A DNA stretch of 64,000 bases from Senimuribacter intestinalis (GCA_943192975.1 CALPCJ010000001.1:186001-250000); one strand, 5' to 3'; positions 17,170-25,442 are shown, counted from the stretch's first letter. Notes: generated by a model from the sequence alone, not told the origin. A program made the numbers and translations.

Positions 17170-17393
17170 TCTTTCATCTCCTTTACTTAATATTAATAGT
17201 TTCATCTATATCATAGCTTTTGCTATCATACCACCTTAATTGGATTTCTCATGGTCGGCTCCAGTTTCCTTAAATATGTGCTAACCCCTCATAGAAATGT
17301 TTTAGCTGTCTGAAGAGAGGGCATCACATATTTGAAACATTTTATCCTTTTTTACTTATATATTATAGTACTCTACCCACGCCCCTTTGTCAA
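17170..17393 (-). promoter_or_regulatory. promoter and long leader of the 524-residue secreted protein gene
   Basis: Minus strand TTGACA (17393-17388), 17-base spacer, TACTAT (17370-17365), with an overlapping TATAAT three bases on. This leaves a leader of ~190 bases. It carries ATAGC-AAAA-GCTAT just before the ribosome site and a GGGGTTAGCAC...GGAAACTGGAGCCGACC stretch that looks conserved-RNA-like. I could not assign it to a riboswitch class. The rest of the gap to 17435 shows nothing else. Confidence 0.6.
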
Positions 17394-17675
17394 GTTATTA
17401 GAACTGAGAAGGTAACACCTGTGCGAACAGATTATCAAGCGTTTACAACCATTACAAATATTAAAATTTCAATGTTTCCATTCAACTCATTCATAGTTCT
17501 GACGCCATTTATTTTTTTATTATACCAAAACACAGTTAGAAATTTGTTATATTTTTGACAATACTTCGATTTATTACAGAAATCCATTTTCCCCAGAAAG
17601 AATCTACGCCAATCTTCCACAAAGGAAAGCTTCAGATGCGCGCCCGCAAACATTGTTATCCTCAGACAATAAAAC

Positions 17676-17709
17676 AGCCCTCTGCAAGAATCTTCCCTCG
17701 CAAAGAGCT
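17676..17709 (-). terminator. terminator of the pantothenate operon
   Basis: On the minus strand AGCTCTTTGC pairs with GCAGAGGGCT (10 bp including G-T pairs), followed by GTTTTATTG. It lies about 13 bases after the panD stop. Confidence 0.7.
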
Positions 17710-17721
17710 GCGGCTACAACC

Positions 17722-18114
17722 TTATTCCATATCTTCCAGCCTGCCATGTTTTTCATAGCGGCTGACACGACTGATTTTATTCTCATCGTCCACGAAGATT
17801 ACGCTCGGCGGATTTTCCGATGCCTCTTCCGGCGTCATCTGTGCATACGCCATGATGATGACCTTATCTCCTTTCTGTACGCAGCGAGCTGCTGCGCCAT
17901 TAAGACAGATAATACCGCTTCCTGCTTCCCCTGCAATGGTATAAGTCTCAAAACGCGCCCCGTTGTTGATGTCCACAATCTGCACTTTTTCGTATTCCAA
18001 AATGCCGGCGGCTTTAAGAAGCTCTACATCCACAGTAATGCTGCCCACATAGTCAAGTTCTGCCTGCGTTACTGTTGCACGATGAATTTTTCCTTTTAAC
18101 ATCTCGATGTACAT
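17722..18114 (-). CDS. panD: aspartate 1-decarboxylase
   Basis: A 130-residue pyruvoyl enzyme that converts L-aspartate to beta-alanine for pantothenate. MLKGKIHRATVTQAELDYVGS is the family start; self-cleavage between Gly24 and Ser25 would create the pyruvoyl group. Also present: GARFETYTIAGEAGSG and LNGAAARCVQKGDKVIIMAYA. Start chosen at ATG 18114, 6 bases after GGGGG. Last gene of the pan operon, 11 bases after panC. Confidence 0.97.
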   Translation of the reverse strand: MYIEMLKGKIHRATVTQAELDYVGSITVDVELLKAAGILEYEKVQIVDINNGARFETYTIAGEAGSGIICLNGAAARCVQKGDKVIIMAYAQMTPEEASENPPSVIFVDDENKISRVSRYEKHGRLEDME

Positions 18115-18125
18115 GATTTTCCCCC

Positions 18126-18971
18126 TTAGCCTTCGTAAATAAAGTTGTCGATGAGTCTGGTCTTTCCGATATAGACTGCCATAGCTACCAGCACCGGCGG
18201 CTTCATCTCAGTAATCGGTTCCACAGAAACTGCGTCTACAGCCTGTACGTAGTCAATCTTTGCCATAGGTTCTGCCTCGATGACCTTTTTCATGGCGGAA
18301 ACGATAGCGTCAGCAGATTTCTCACCGCTCTCTGCCATTTCGCTTCCCAGCTTTACCGCCCGTGAAAGCACCAGTGCCGCCTTGCGTTCTTCCGCGTTCA
18401 GATAAGTATTTCTGGAACTCTTCGCAAGTCCGTCCGCTTCACGAATAATCGGGCAGCCGACAATTTCAATGCCAAAGTTCAAATCGCGCACCATGCGGCG
18501 AATAACGGAAAGCTGCTGCGCATCCTTCTGTCCGAAGTATGCTCTATCCGGCGTCACGATGTTGAAAAGTTTGGAAACCACCGTGCACACGCCGCTGAAA
18601 TGAATCGGTCTGGACTTTCCACAAAGCTCTCCTGTGAGGGCGCGCATGTCCACAAAGGTGCAGGCATCGTCCGCATACATTTCGGAAGGTTCCGGATTGA
18701 ACAAAAGGGCTGCTCCTGCGTTTTCGCACAAGGCTGCGTCTCTATTCAAATCTCTCGGATAGCTTTCCAAATCCTCGCCTGGTCCGAACTGGGTCGGATT
18801 GACAAAATCGCTGACAACAACTCTATCGTTTTCTGCTGCCGCACGAAGAATTAAGCTTTCGTGCCCTTCATGGAGAAAGCCCATGGTAGGCACCAGTCCT
18901 ACGGTAAGCCCCTCTGCTTTCCAAGCCTTGACGGCCGTTCTGACTTCTTCTATGGTTTTTACGATTTTCAT
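18126..18971 (-). CDS. panC: pantothenate synthetase
   Basis: A 281-residue ATP-dependent ligase joining pantoate and beta-alanine through a pantoyl-adenylate. Nucleotidyltransferase motifs: VPTMGFLHEGHESLI (27-41, HxGH), DFVNPTQFGPGEDLESYPRD, YFGQKDAQQLSVIRRMVRDL, and the KMSKS-like AKSSRNTYL. Normal family length. Sits between panB and panD. Confidence 0.97.
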   Translation of the reverse strand: MKIVKTIEEVRTAVKAWKAEGLTVGLVPTMGFLHEGHESLILRAAAENDRVVVSDFVNPTQFGPGEDLESYPRDLNRDAALCENAGAALLFNPEPSEMYADDACTFVDMRALTGELCGKSRPIHFSGVCTVVSKLFNIVTPDRAYFGQKDAQQLSVIRRMVRDLNFGIEIVGCPIIREADGLAKSSRNTYLNAEERKAALVLSRAVKLGSEMAESGEKSADAIVSAMKKVIEAEPMAKIDYVQAVDAVSVEPITEMKPPVLVAMAVYIGKTRLIDNFIYEG

Positions 18972-18990
18972 TCTCTTTGCTCCCTATTTT

Positions 18991-19818
18991 TTAGTACAAT
19001 TTATTTATTACATCATCAGAAATTTTAAAAGTATGTTCTTCCGCCGGGAACGTACCTGCCTTGACTTCTTCGATATAGCCTGCAATGCCTTCCCTCATAG
19101 CTGCGCCAACATCAGCAAAACGCTTTACAAACTTTGGCTTAAAGTCGGAGAAAATTGCCAGCATATCCTGATATACAAGAACCTGTCCGTCACAGCCATT
19201 TCCTGCGCCAATACCGATGGTCGGAATAGAAATAGTCTCACTGATAATCTTTGCCAGCTTACCCGGAACGCATTCCAGCACTACTGCAAAAGCGCCTGCT
19301 TCTTCAACAGCCTTCGCCTCTTCAATCAGCTTCTTTGCTGCCTCTTCGCTCTTTCCCTGCACCTTAAATCCGCCAAAAGCATTGACAGACTGCGGGGTCA
19401 AACCGATATGGGCAACCACTGGAATAGATGCCTCTACAATAGCCTTAATCTGCGGGCAAACCGCTGCGCCGCCTTCCAGCTTTACAGCCTGACATCTGCC
19501 TTCTTTCATCAGTCTTCCGGCATTAACCACTGCATCATAGACGGAAGTCTGGTAACTCATAAAAGGCATGTCCCCAACTACCAGTGCGTTCTTAGTTCCT
19601 CTTGCAACCGCCGCAGTGTGGTGTATCATATCCTCCATGGTTACAGACAGTGTGTCCTCATATCCCAGCATAGTCATGCCCAGGGAATCTCCTACCAAAA
19701 TAGTATTTACACCGACCTCATCCATCAGTTTTGCGGTAGAATAATCGTATGCTGTCAGCATAGTGATTTTATCTCCGTCCAGTTTCTGCTGCTTTAATGT
19801 TGCCACCGTGTTTTTCAT
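18991..19818 (-). CDS. panB: 3-methyl-2-oxobutanoate hydroxymethyltransferase
   Basis: A 275-residue ketopantoate hydroxymethyltransferase that makes ketopantoate from 2-oxoisovalerate and methylene-tetrahydrofolate. Motifs: MLTAYDYSTAKLMDEVGVNTILVGDSLGM, the magnesium ligands in that DS and in VVGDMPFMSYQ, GGFKVQGKS, and ECVPGKLAKIISETISIPTIGIGAGNGCDGQVLVYQD. Its start overlaps the panG stop by 4 bases. Confidence 0.97.
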   Translation of the reverse strand: MKNTVATLKQQKLDGDKITMLTAYDYSTAKLMDEVGVNTILVGDSLGMTMLGYEDTLSVTMEDMIHHTAAVARGTKNALVVGDMPFMSYQTSVYDAVVNAGRLMKEGRCQAVKLEGGAAVCPQIKAIVEASIPVVAHIGLTPQSVNAFGGFKVQGKSEEAAKKLIEEAKAVEEAGAFAVVLECVPGKLAKIISETISIPTIGIGAGNGCDGQVLVYQDMLAIFSDFKPKFVKRFADVGAAMREGIAGYIEEVKAGTFPAEEHTFKISDDVINKLY

Positions 19819-20675
19819 TGTTCTAACTCCTTTTTCAATTTCCTGTAATTTCTACTCGGATTTTTTCGTTCTGCAATCTTAACAAGTCTTACTGACAGCG
19901 TTCTATAGGCCTGCAAAATCTCCTCGTCTAAAGATTCCGCCACCTCAAGTGCCTTTATATGCGCCGCCACGGTTTTGTCATCTCCTCGCTCGCAAGGTCC
20001 TGTCAGGGCTTTTTCCGCCCCGAACGAGGTCACCGCCTGCGCATTGCCCAGTATCAAAGGCGCCAACGCCTTCTCTGCGTCTTCCTGTTCAAAGCCGCAC
20101 TGCTGTAAAAGTTGCGCTCCTATATCGGCAAGAGCAATCATCTGATTGCTGACCATGACTGCCGCTGCATGATAAAGGGTTTTCACCTCTGGACTGATGA
20201 TTCCCACCTTGTTTCCAAGAGCTTCAAAGCACTGCCTCATCTCGTCAAGCCTCGCCGGGCTCCCTTCAATAGCAAAATATGCTTTTGGAAGTTCTTTGTA
20301 GGATTCGTACTTGCTGCTGATTGCATAAAGAGGATGAATGGAATACCTGAAGGCCCCCCTATCCTCCGCATTAAAAAAAACGGTCGATGGAATCGAACCG
20401 CTGCAATGACAAATATTCTTATCTTCAATAGGCAAACTGCGCATGTCATCCCAAATCTCACTGATACAGTCGTCGGGCACTGTAATGAAAAGGGTATCAC
20501 TGTCGTTCACAATATCTGCTAATGTTTCGTAGTATCTGCTGCCTGTAAAGGCTGCCGCGTCTTTGGCGGACGCGGGGCTTCTGCTGTAATAGCCGCTAAG
20601 GGATATACCACCCTCCGCCAGATACTTTCCCAGTGAGAAGCCGACCTTTCCGGCTCCTATAAAACCTGCTCTCAT
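19815..20675 (-). CDS. panG: ketopantoate reductase, PanG (DUF2520) type
   Basis: A Rossmann-fold reductase (GFIGAGKVGFSLGKYL at the start) with a helical DUF2520 C-terminal domain (SIHPLYAISSKYESYKEL, YHAAAVMVSNQMIALADIGAQLL). Position directly before panB supports the known role of this family as an alternative ketopantoate reductase replacing PanE (shown in Francisella; reported in Enterococcus and Clostridioides). Start chosen at ATG 20675, 8 bases after AGGAGG; GTG 20684 lies on the ribosome site itself. No panE is present in the window. Confidence 0.85.
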   Translation of the reverse strand: MRAGFIGAGKVGFSLGKYLAEGGISLSGYYSRSPASAKDAAAFTGSRYYETLADIVNDSDTLFITVPDDCISEIWDDMRSLPIEDKNICHCSGSIPSTVFFNAEDRGAFRYSIHPLYAISSKYESYKELPKAYFAIEGSPARLDEMRQCFEALGNKVGIISPEVKTLYHAAAVMVSNQMIALADIGAQLLQQCGFEQEDAEKALAPLILGNAQAVTSFGAEKALTGPCERGDDKTVAAHIKALEVAESLDEEILQAYRTLSVRLVKIAERKNPSRNYRKLKKELEQ

Positions 20676-20680
20676 ACCTA

Positions 20681-20818
20681 TCACCTCCTGATTTTCTCGG
20701 GGAGTAGATATGCGCTAAGCTCTTCTGCCTCCAGTGTCGTTCCGTCAAAGCGGATACAGTCCAAAGACATTTCCTGTTTTAGATAAAAATTGGTATCGCT
20801 TCGGTTCATGAATGCCAT
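20681..20818 (-). CDS. possible small protein before panG
   Basis: A 45-codon frame (starts MAFMNRSDTNFYLKQEM, second ATG at 20809) whose TGA overlaps the panG ribosome site, as in translationally coupled pairs. No recognised family and no clear ribosome site of its own. A TGTACA-17-TATAGT promoter-like pair ends only a few bases upstream. It could equally be chance coding in the panG leader. Confidence 0.3.
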   Translation of the reverse strand: MAFMNRSDTNFYLKQEMSLDCIRFDGTTLEAEELSAYLLPEKIRR

Positions 20819-20913
20819 CCATGTTTACTATAGCATTTTAACGCAGGTTTGTACAGTGTTTTTTGTTAGAAATACACGGCAAATACACGAAAAACGTTTA
20901 GTGATTTTCTGGG

Positions 20914-21095
20914 ACAGACAAAGCTGACAGTTTTTTAGATTTTTGTCAGTTTTGTCTGTGTTTCTATCAAAAATCCTGACAGAGCTGACAATTATTTTTG
21001 ATTTTGTCAGCTCTGTCAGGATTTCGGGCGTATTAAGATGGGGTTCTTCACGATTTACTGACAAAATCCTGCATGCTGCTCTCATTTTGTCAGTA
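20914..21095. repeat. three strong dyads sharing CTGACA/TGTCAG
   Basis: Dyad 1: 20914-20929 with 20944-20959 (16 bp, one G-T pair). Dyad 2: 20971-20991 with 21004-21024 (21 bp, perfect, 12-base loop). Dyad 3: 21056-21067 with 21084-21095 (12 bp, perfect). All arms carry CTGACA or TGTCAG, so arms of neighbouring dyads can also pair with each other. None is followed by a T run. They lie upstream of the pan operon. The rest of 20819-21250 shows no credible gene. Confidence 0.8.
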
Positions 21096-21261
21096 TAGAT
21101 GGCTAATAATATTTTTCATGCGTTTACCGTAGTTAGAAATACTGTATGGGTTGCTGCTGACTGCTGCAGATCGTCTGCAAATTTCTCCGGGTTAGATTCC
21201 TGTTATATTTCCAACAACACTCTCTATTTTTTGCTTTACCACAAAACAATCTAATTAAAAC

Positions 21262-21297
21262 GAGACTGCAGCCCGGTTTAAACCAAACTGCAGTCTC
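21262..21297 (-). terminator. terminator after the VPQTGD surface protein gene
   Basis: GAGACTGCAG / CTGCAGTCTC, a 10-bp perfect stem, with a GGTTTAAACC palindrome in the loop. On the minus strand it is followed by GTTTTAATT. Confidence 0.75.
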
Positions 21298-21408
21298 TCA
21301 CACTGTAATAACGATACGTCCCAGTATTCTTTCTGTTTTACGCCGTTCACGTCTTTACAGTCTCGACATTTCTCTCCATTTTATGCACATCTCTTCACCC
21401 TCTTGCAG

Positions 21409-22278
21409 CTATTCTCTGCCCTTGCGTCTTTGACAGACCGACATTGCTGCCAGCCCGCTTCCTGCGAGCAGAAGTCCTGCAATCCAAAGAGGCAGTCCAC
21501 TGCCATCACCAGTCTGTGGTACATCACCAGTCTGCGGTACAGCACCTGCCGAAGAATGATCCAGCTCTGGTACATCCGCTAAAGGCGGCTCCATTTCCGG
21601 TACATCAGCAAGCGGTGGTTCCTCATCTGGTATCTGCGGATATTCAGAAAGCGGCGGTTCCTCGTCCTCGATATCGACTGGCTCCTTCGGAATCCATGTT
21701 GCGGTATAAACCACATTTCCCGTCACAGTATCACTGATTGTGATATCCCAGCCAGCAAAGACATATCCCTCTCTTTCTGGAATACCATCTTTAAATTCCG
21801 GGGTTGTTTCCCCATAATAAAGATTTGAGTTAATCTGATCTGTAAAAACATCTTCCCCGTCTACACCATCGGTATAAATTACAGTATAAGTAATCACCGG
21901 CGGTCTCGGTTTTACTGTCTTCACAGGTTCCCAGACTGCTACATAAGTGACATCCCCTGTTACAGTTTCGCTGATTTCTTTGTCCCATCCGACAAAAGTA
22001 TAACCGTCGCGAACCGGAGTTCCGTCAAATTTAGGTGTATCTTCTCCCAAACTCAGGTTCGGATATACCTGTGTTTCAAAAACTTCATCATCTTCCACGC
22101 CGTCTTCATAGGTGACAACATATGTTTTCACATCACTGCCGCCTTCATTATACGGCGAATATGGTCCACTTACGTCTGCAAAACTCTCGTTTGCAAACAC
22201 TACCGTCCCTGCTAAAATAAACATAAATAGAAGGGCGGCAGAACAAAAGAATTTTTTTACACTGCTTTTAAAAAGCAT
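21409..22278 (-). CDS. wall-anchored protein with two InlB-type repeats and a VPQTGD sorting signal
   Basis: A 289-residue surface protein. The signal peptide (KKFFCSAALLFMFILAGTVVFA, ~8-29) is almost the same as in the protein at 24723. Two ~65-residue InlB B/Flg_new repeats follow (YTVATWxx / GYTFVGWDKEISETVTGDVTYVAVW and GYVFAGWDITISDTVTGNVVYTATW). A linker with several copies of EEPPLxxxP comes next, then a doubled VPQTGD motif, a hydrophobic helix (LPLWIAGLLLAGSGLAAMSV) and a basic tail QRRKGRE. This is the sortase substrate layout with VPxTGD in place of LPxTG. Binding function unknown. Confidence 0.88.
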   Translation of the reverse strand: MLFKSSVKKFFCSAALLFMFILAGTVVFANESFADVSGPYSPYNEGGSDVKTYVVTYEDGVEDDEVFETQVYPNLSLGEDTPKFDGTPVRDGYTFVGWDKEISETVTGDVTYVAVWEPVKTVKPRPPVITYTVIYTDGVDGEDVFTDQINSNLYYGETTPEFKDGIPEREGYVFAGWDITISDTVTGNVVYTATWIPKEPVDIEDEEPPLSEYPQIPDEEPPLADVPEMEPPLADVPELDHSSAGAVPQTGDVPQTGDGSGLPLWIAGLLLAGSGLAAMSVCQRRKGRE

Positions 22279-22352
22279 CTTTTTATCACTTCCTCTTCTT
22301 TCATTATTATTTTATTACTGCTCTAAAAAAGAATTGCTTCCATTTTCCAGAG

Positions 22353-23054
22353 CTATTTTGAATCTGATGTGCTTAATTTTTGATTCACCGCATCAGAAAT
22401 GTCGACCATTTTGCTTTCCAGATATGCGCCCGGGCACTCCGTCTTTTTTGAAAACATTTTGTGCAAAGTCAGGTTCCCTGCAGCATCACCAGTATACACC
22501 AGCTTTTGTATCCCATTACGCCTGCAGATATCTGCACACAGCGCAATAAGTTTCTCATACGCGGCATCGCTGACATGCCAGCTGCCGCCGATTTCATCAT
22601 TGGCGACTTCAATAGTAACTGCCATATCATCATTTTCCTTGCTGCTGGAGCTCCATGGACGGTTGCCTTCCTCTACATAAAGCGCCACTCTGCCGGTGCT
22701 GTCTATGGCATAGTTAGAAGAGGCTTTTCGGTCACTAGTCGAAAAATCTTTTCCTACCTGTTCCAGTGTAAAATTACCCGCCATATGATGAATTGTAATT
22801 TTTTGTATTTTCTCACCTCTCGGAAAATCCGCATTGGCAGTCAGCCAGATATAATCAATCATTGAACTGTTTCTTTCAATTACTTCCTGCTCTTCTGCTG
22901 CAGAAAGTTCCCGTCCTACCGTATCAGGAATGCTGGACATGAAGCGATACGCCATCAGCAATACAAAACAAGCCATGACACAAAATCCCAAAAGCAGCAT
23001 CTTTTCGCCAGTATAACGCTTTTTATTTTTCATTTGTATGTTCTTTTTTCCCAT
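22353..23054 (-). CDS. membrane-anchored N-acetylmuramoyl-L-alanine amidase (Amidase_2)
   Basis: A 233-residue protein with one N-terminal membrane helix (~19-38) and an Amidase_2/PGRP zinc amidase domain. Zinc ligands: His in KITIHHMAG (~87), His in LTLHKMF (~200) and Cys in ECPGAYLE (~209), with SSNYAIDSTGRVALYVEEGNRPW between. It cleaves the amide bond between muramic acid and the stem peptide, so it acts on the outer face of the membrane. It sits between the wall-anchored protein and the O-antigen-ligase-like gene; 24 bases separate it from the latter. Confidence 0.9.
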   Translation of the reverse strand: MGKKNIQMKNKKRYTGEKMLLLGFCVMACFVLLMAYRFMSSIPDTVGRELSAAEEQEVIERNSSMIDYIWLTANADFPRGEKIQKITIHHMAGNFTLEQVGKDFSTSDRKASSNYAIDSTGRVALYVEEGNRPWSSSSKENDDMAVTIEVANDEIGGSWHVSDAAYEKLIALCADICRRNGIQKLVYTGDAAGNLTLHKMFSKKTECPGAYLESKMVDISDAVNQKLSTSDSK

Positions 23055-23078
23055 GAAAATCGAGCTCCTTCTAAGTCC

Positions 23079-24434
23079 CTATACCACACAGCAATATACA
23101 TTATATGCAAAATACAGCGCAAAACTGCCAAAAATTAGTCTTGTTACCTTTTCACTGATTACCTGCTTTTTCGCTTCATCATCCTCTGTTGTCAACATAA
23201 CAAACGGCACCGCCGCCACATAAAGGAATGTCGTATCCATAAAGCTGTGCACCAGCGCTGCTGTGAAACCGCTCCTCTGTGCTGCACTCTCTTTTTTCTT
23301 GTAGTGCCGCAGTACAATAATCAGCAGCATTGCCAGCGCCACTAACCCCAGCTCTACGCCCACATGAATAAAAATATTGTGGATATGCCAGGTGTTAAAG
23401 TACTTATCGCTGTCCTGCAGATTAAGAATCCGCCACTGCTGCGGTCCCACACCCAGGATAGGATTTACAAAAAAATATCCTAAACCATTTCGCATCATAC
23501 CAATCCGTTCTGCAAAAGTTGCAGTAGCGTTAGGTCTTAACAGAATTGCACCCAGTGCACCCAATGTGCCGACGCCTACCATAAAAAACGAAGTCAATGG
23601 ACTTTCATTTAAAAACCGCTCTAATCGGCTCCACATCACTATGGCGATGAGACAATAAATAAACATGACCGCACAGACCCACGGCGCATTGGTTTTGTCC
23701 CCTGCGATATAAAGAAGCAGTCCTGTTCCCACACCGAATCCAACTCTGGCAAAAAGCGAGGCAATCTCATTCATGGTGTATCTCCGCAAGACTATCATAA
23801 CCAAAAGTCCGATTGCCATAGACAGAAAAGATCCCATTGAAAGGGTCAGCGCAAGGGCAATCAGCAGAAGCGGTTCCGCGTAAGAAAAGACACGGTTCCA
23901 CCCCCCCTCATCAGTTTTTTTGTCCTCTTTACAACTGATAGCCGCAAACCAGCCTATGATGAGAAATGTCCCAAGCGCATTGGGATTCCCAAAGACTCCA
24001 CCAAGTCTGCCGGCGTCCCCCTGCAATGCATCTGCCACAAACTGCAGGATTCCCATTGCCGCAATCATGCTCATCCAGACCACACTGAGTCGTTTTAAAA
24101 GAACTCTTTCCTCTGCGGATAAATATGAAAGCAGCAAAAGCATCACTGGAAAAATCGACTGAGTCGATGCAAACCCTTTAACAAAATTCCCATAAACCGC
24201 ATAGGATGAACAGGCACTCATCACATTATAAAAAATCAATGGCAGCAAGATCCACAAATCTACCTTCGCTGCAGGCTGCATCATACCCGTCATACATAAA
24301 ATGATACCCACAAGTCCTATCACTAAAACAGTGCCGGTTTGACAAAGGGTCAGAATAAAGAAAGCGAGAAACAAAAGGAGCAAAGTTACATGCTCCATCC
24401 AACTGCTGCATTTTTCTTCTAAACTATTGCCCAT
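23079..24434 (-). CDS. O-antigen ligase / Wzy-type polymerase family membrane protein
   Basis: A 451-residue protein with ~11-12 membrane helices. Start taken at ATG 24434 directly behind GGGGAGGAG. The Wzy_C loop motif is present: NPILGVGPQQWRILNLQDSDKYFNTWHIHNIFIHVGVELGLVAL (~330-375), with the typical H-N-x-F/Y-x-H. Such proteins polymerise or transfer surface glycans. It also contains an unbroken 7-G run (coding strand) at 23901-23907 (DEGGWN). Partner glycosyltransferases are not in the window, so the substrate is open. Confidence 0.85.
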   Translation of the reverse strand: MGNSLEEKCSSWMEHVTLLLLFLAFFILTLCQTGTVLVIGLVGIILCMTGMMQPAAKVDLWILLPLIFYNVMSACSSYAVYGNFVKGFASTQSIFPVMLLLLSYLSAEERVLLKRLSVVWMSMIAAMGILQFVADALQGDAGRLGGVFGNPNALGTFLIIGWFAAISCKEDKKTDEGGWNRVFSYAEPLLLIALALTLSMGSFLSMAIGLLVMIVLRRYTMNEIASLFARVGFGVGTGLLLYIAGDKTNAPWVCAVMFIYCLIAIVMWSRLERFLNESPLTSFFMVGVGTLGALGAILLRPNATATFAERIGMMRNGLGYFFVNPILGVGPQQWRILNLQDSDKYFNTWHIHNIFIHVGVELGLVALAMLLIIVLRHYKKKESAAQRSGFTAALVHSFMDTTFLYVAAVPFVMLTTEDDEAKKQVISEKVTRLIFGSFALYFAYNVYCCVV

Positions 24435-24634
24435 CTTTTCTCCTCCCCGAATTATAATATGCATGCAAAAAAAGCGTACTCTTTCTTCCTCTATACAAAC
24501 TGCATATAAGTGCGCCTAAAAAATATCCCAAAACTCAAATCTAATCCTCAATCTAATATATTTTATCATAAGGCAACATGGCTTTCAAGATAATTATTTT
24601 CCCTCTTCCTCGTGTTTCTTTCTCTCTTAACGAA

Positions 24635-24677
24635 TACAGCCGGGCGTCTTACTCTTCTTGTAAGATCCCCGGCTGTA
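24635..24677 (-). terminator. hairpin after the IPTTGD surface protein gene
   Basis: TACAGCCGGG / CCCGGCTGTA perfect 10-bp stem, with an inner TCTTAC/GTAAGA stem. The downstream T content is modest (TTCGTTAAG), so termination strength is uncertain. Confidence 0.6.
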
Positions 24678-24722
24678 CCCGCTAAATATCTAAATTACAC
24701 ACTTTTGATTGTTCTTCGACTT

Positions 24723-25442
24723 TTATACTCTGTTTTTTCTTTTCAGGCTTACTGCTGTTACTGCAGCGCCACCTGTCGCAAACAGTAATAATCCTGCCCA
24801 CAAAATTAAGCTGCTGTTGTCTCCAGTCGTTGGAATGTCAGAAAGGGGTACATCAGCATCGGAAATATCTGTCATCGGCTCATCCGGCGTATCTGGCGTA
24901 TCCGCAAGAGGCGGCTCTTCTTCCGGCAAATCTGCAAGCGGTGGCTCTTCTTCCGGTAAACCTGCAAGAGGCGGCTCTTCATCATCAATATCTACAGACG
25001 TATCCGCGCCATCTGTATCATCTAAATCCGGAAGTTCCGGTGTTGTGCCCGGCTCACTTGGTCCAGGCTGCTCCGGTGTTGGCACTGGAGTCGGCTCCAC
25101 TGGCTTCGGCTGCTCCGGTTCCGGCGTTACACCCGGTTTTTCTGGATCAGGTGTTACAGTTGGTTCATCCGGCTGCTCTGGTGTAACACCTGGTTCTTCT
25201 GGATCAGGCGTTACAGTTGGTTTATCTGGCTGCTCTGGCGTTACACCCGGTTCTTCTGGATCTGGTGTTACAACGCCCGGTGATTCCACACTGCCATAAG
25301 AATCATATGGGTCATAAGCATCATAAGAACCATAGAGTCCCTCAATACTGTCATCTGCGAAAACAACCGTCCCCGCTATTACAAACATAAACAAAAGGGC
25401 GGCAGCGCAAAAAAGTTTTTTTAGTCCACTATTAAATACCAT
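24723..25442 (-). CDS. wall-anchored Pro-rich repeat protein with IPTTGD sorting signal
   Basis: A 239-residue surface protein. The signal peptide (KKLFCAAALLFMFVIAGTVVFA) is paralogous to that of the protein at 21409. Residues 58-114 are three 19-residue repeats (VTPDPEEPGVTPEQPD), followed by more Pro-Glu spacer, then three EEPPLAxLP units, then DIPTTGD, a hydrophobic helix and SLKRKNRV. It has no folded domain apart from the spacer, so it looks like a stalk or wall-spanning filler. The repeat DNA is prone to unit gain or loss. Confidence 0.87.
   Translation of the reverse strand: MVFNSGLKKLFCAAALLFMFVIAGTVVFADDSIEGLYGSYDAYDPYDSYGSVESPGVVTPDPEEPGVTPEQPDKPTVTPDPEEPGVTPEQPDEPTVTPDPEKPGVTPEPEQPKPVEPTPVPTPEQPGPSEPGTTPELPDLDDTDGADTSVDIDDEEPPLAGLPEEEPPLADLPEEEPPLADTPDTPDEPMTDISDADVPLSDIPTTGDNSSLILWAGLLLFATGGAAVTAVSLKRKNRV
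25101..25271 (-). repeat. three 57-bp tandem repeats in the Pro-rich surface protein gene
   Basis: Each unit encodes VTPDPE(E/K)PGVTPEQPDxPT with small changes. It is coding repeat DNA, in frame. Confidence 0.8.

Noticed and set aside
17170..17357. Assignment of the secreted-protein leader to c-di-GMP-II, SAM or cobalamin riboswitches
   Set aside because: Key conserved blocks of each class were looked for by eye and not found.
17435..17653. A 72-codon minus-strand ORF between the pan operon terminator and the secreted-protein promoter
   Set aside because: No ribosome site, atypical composition, and it lies in AT-rich spacer.
20828..21085. An 85-codon minus-strand ORF over the dyad array
   Set aside because: It crosses two long inverted repeats, has no ribosome site and no recognisable protein features; the dyads explain the sequence better.
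24709..25299. A plus-strand Ser/Gly-rich ORF of 196 codons
   Set aside because: Antisense of the Pro-rich wall-anchored protein; the Ser/Gly composition is the complement of Pro/Glu codons.
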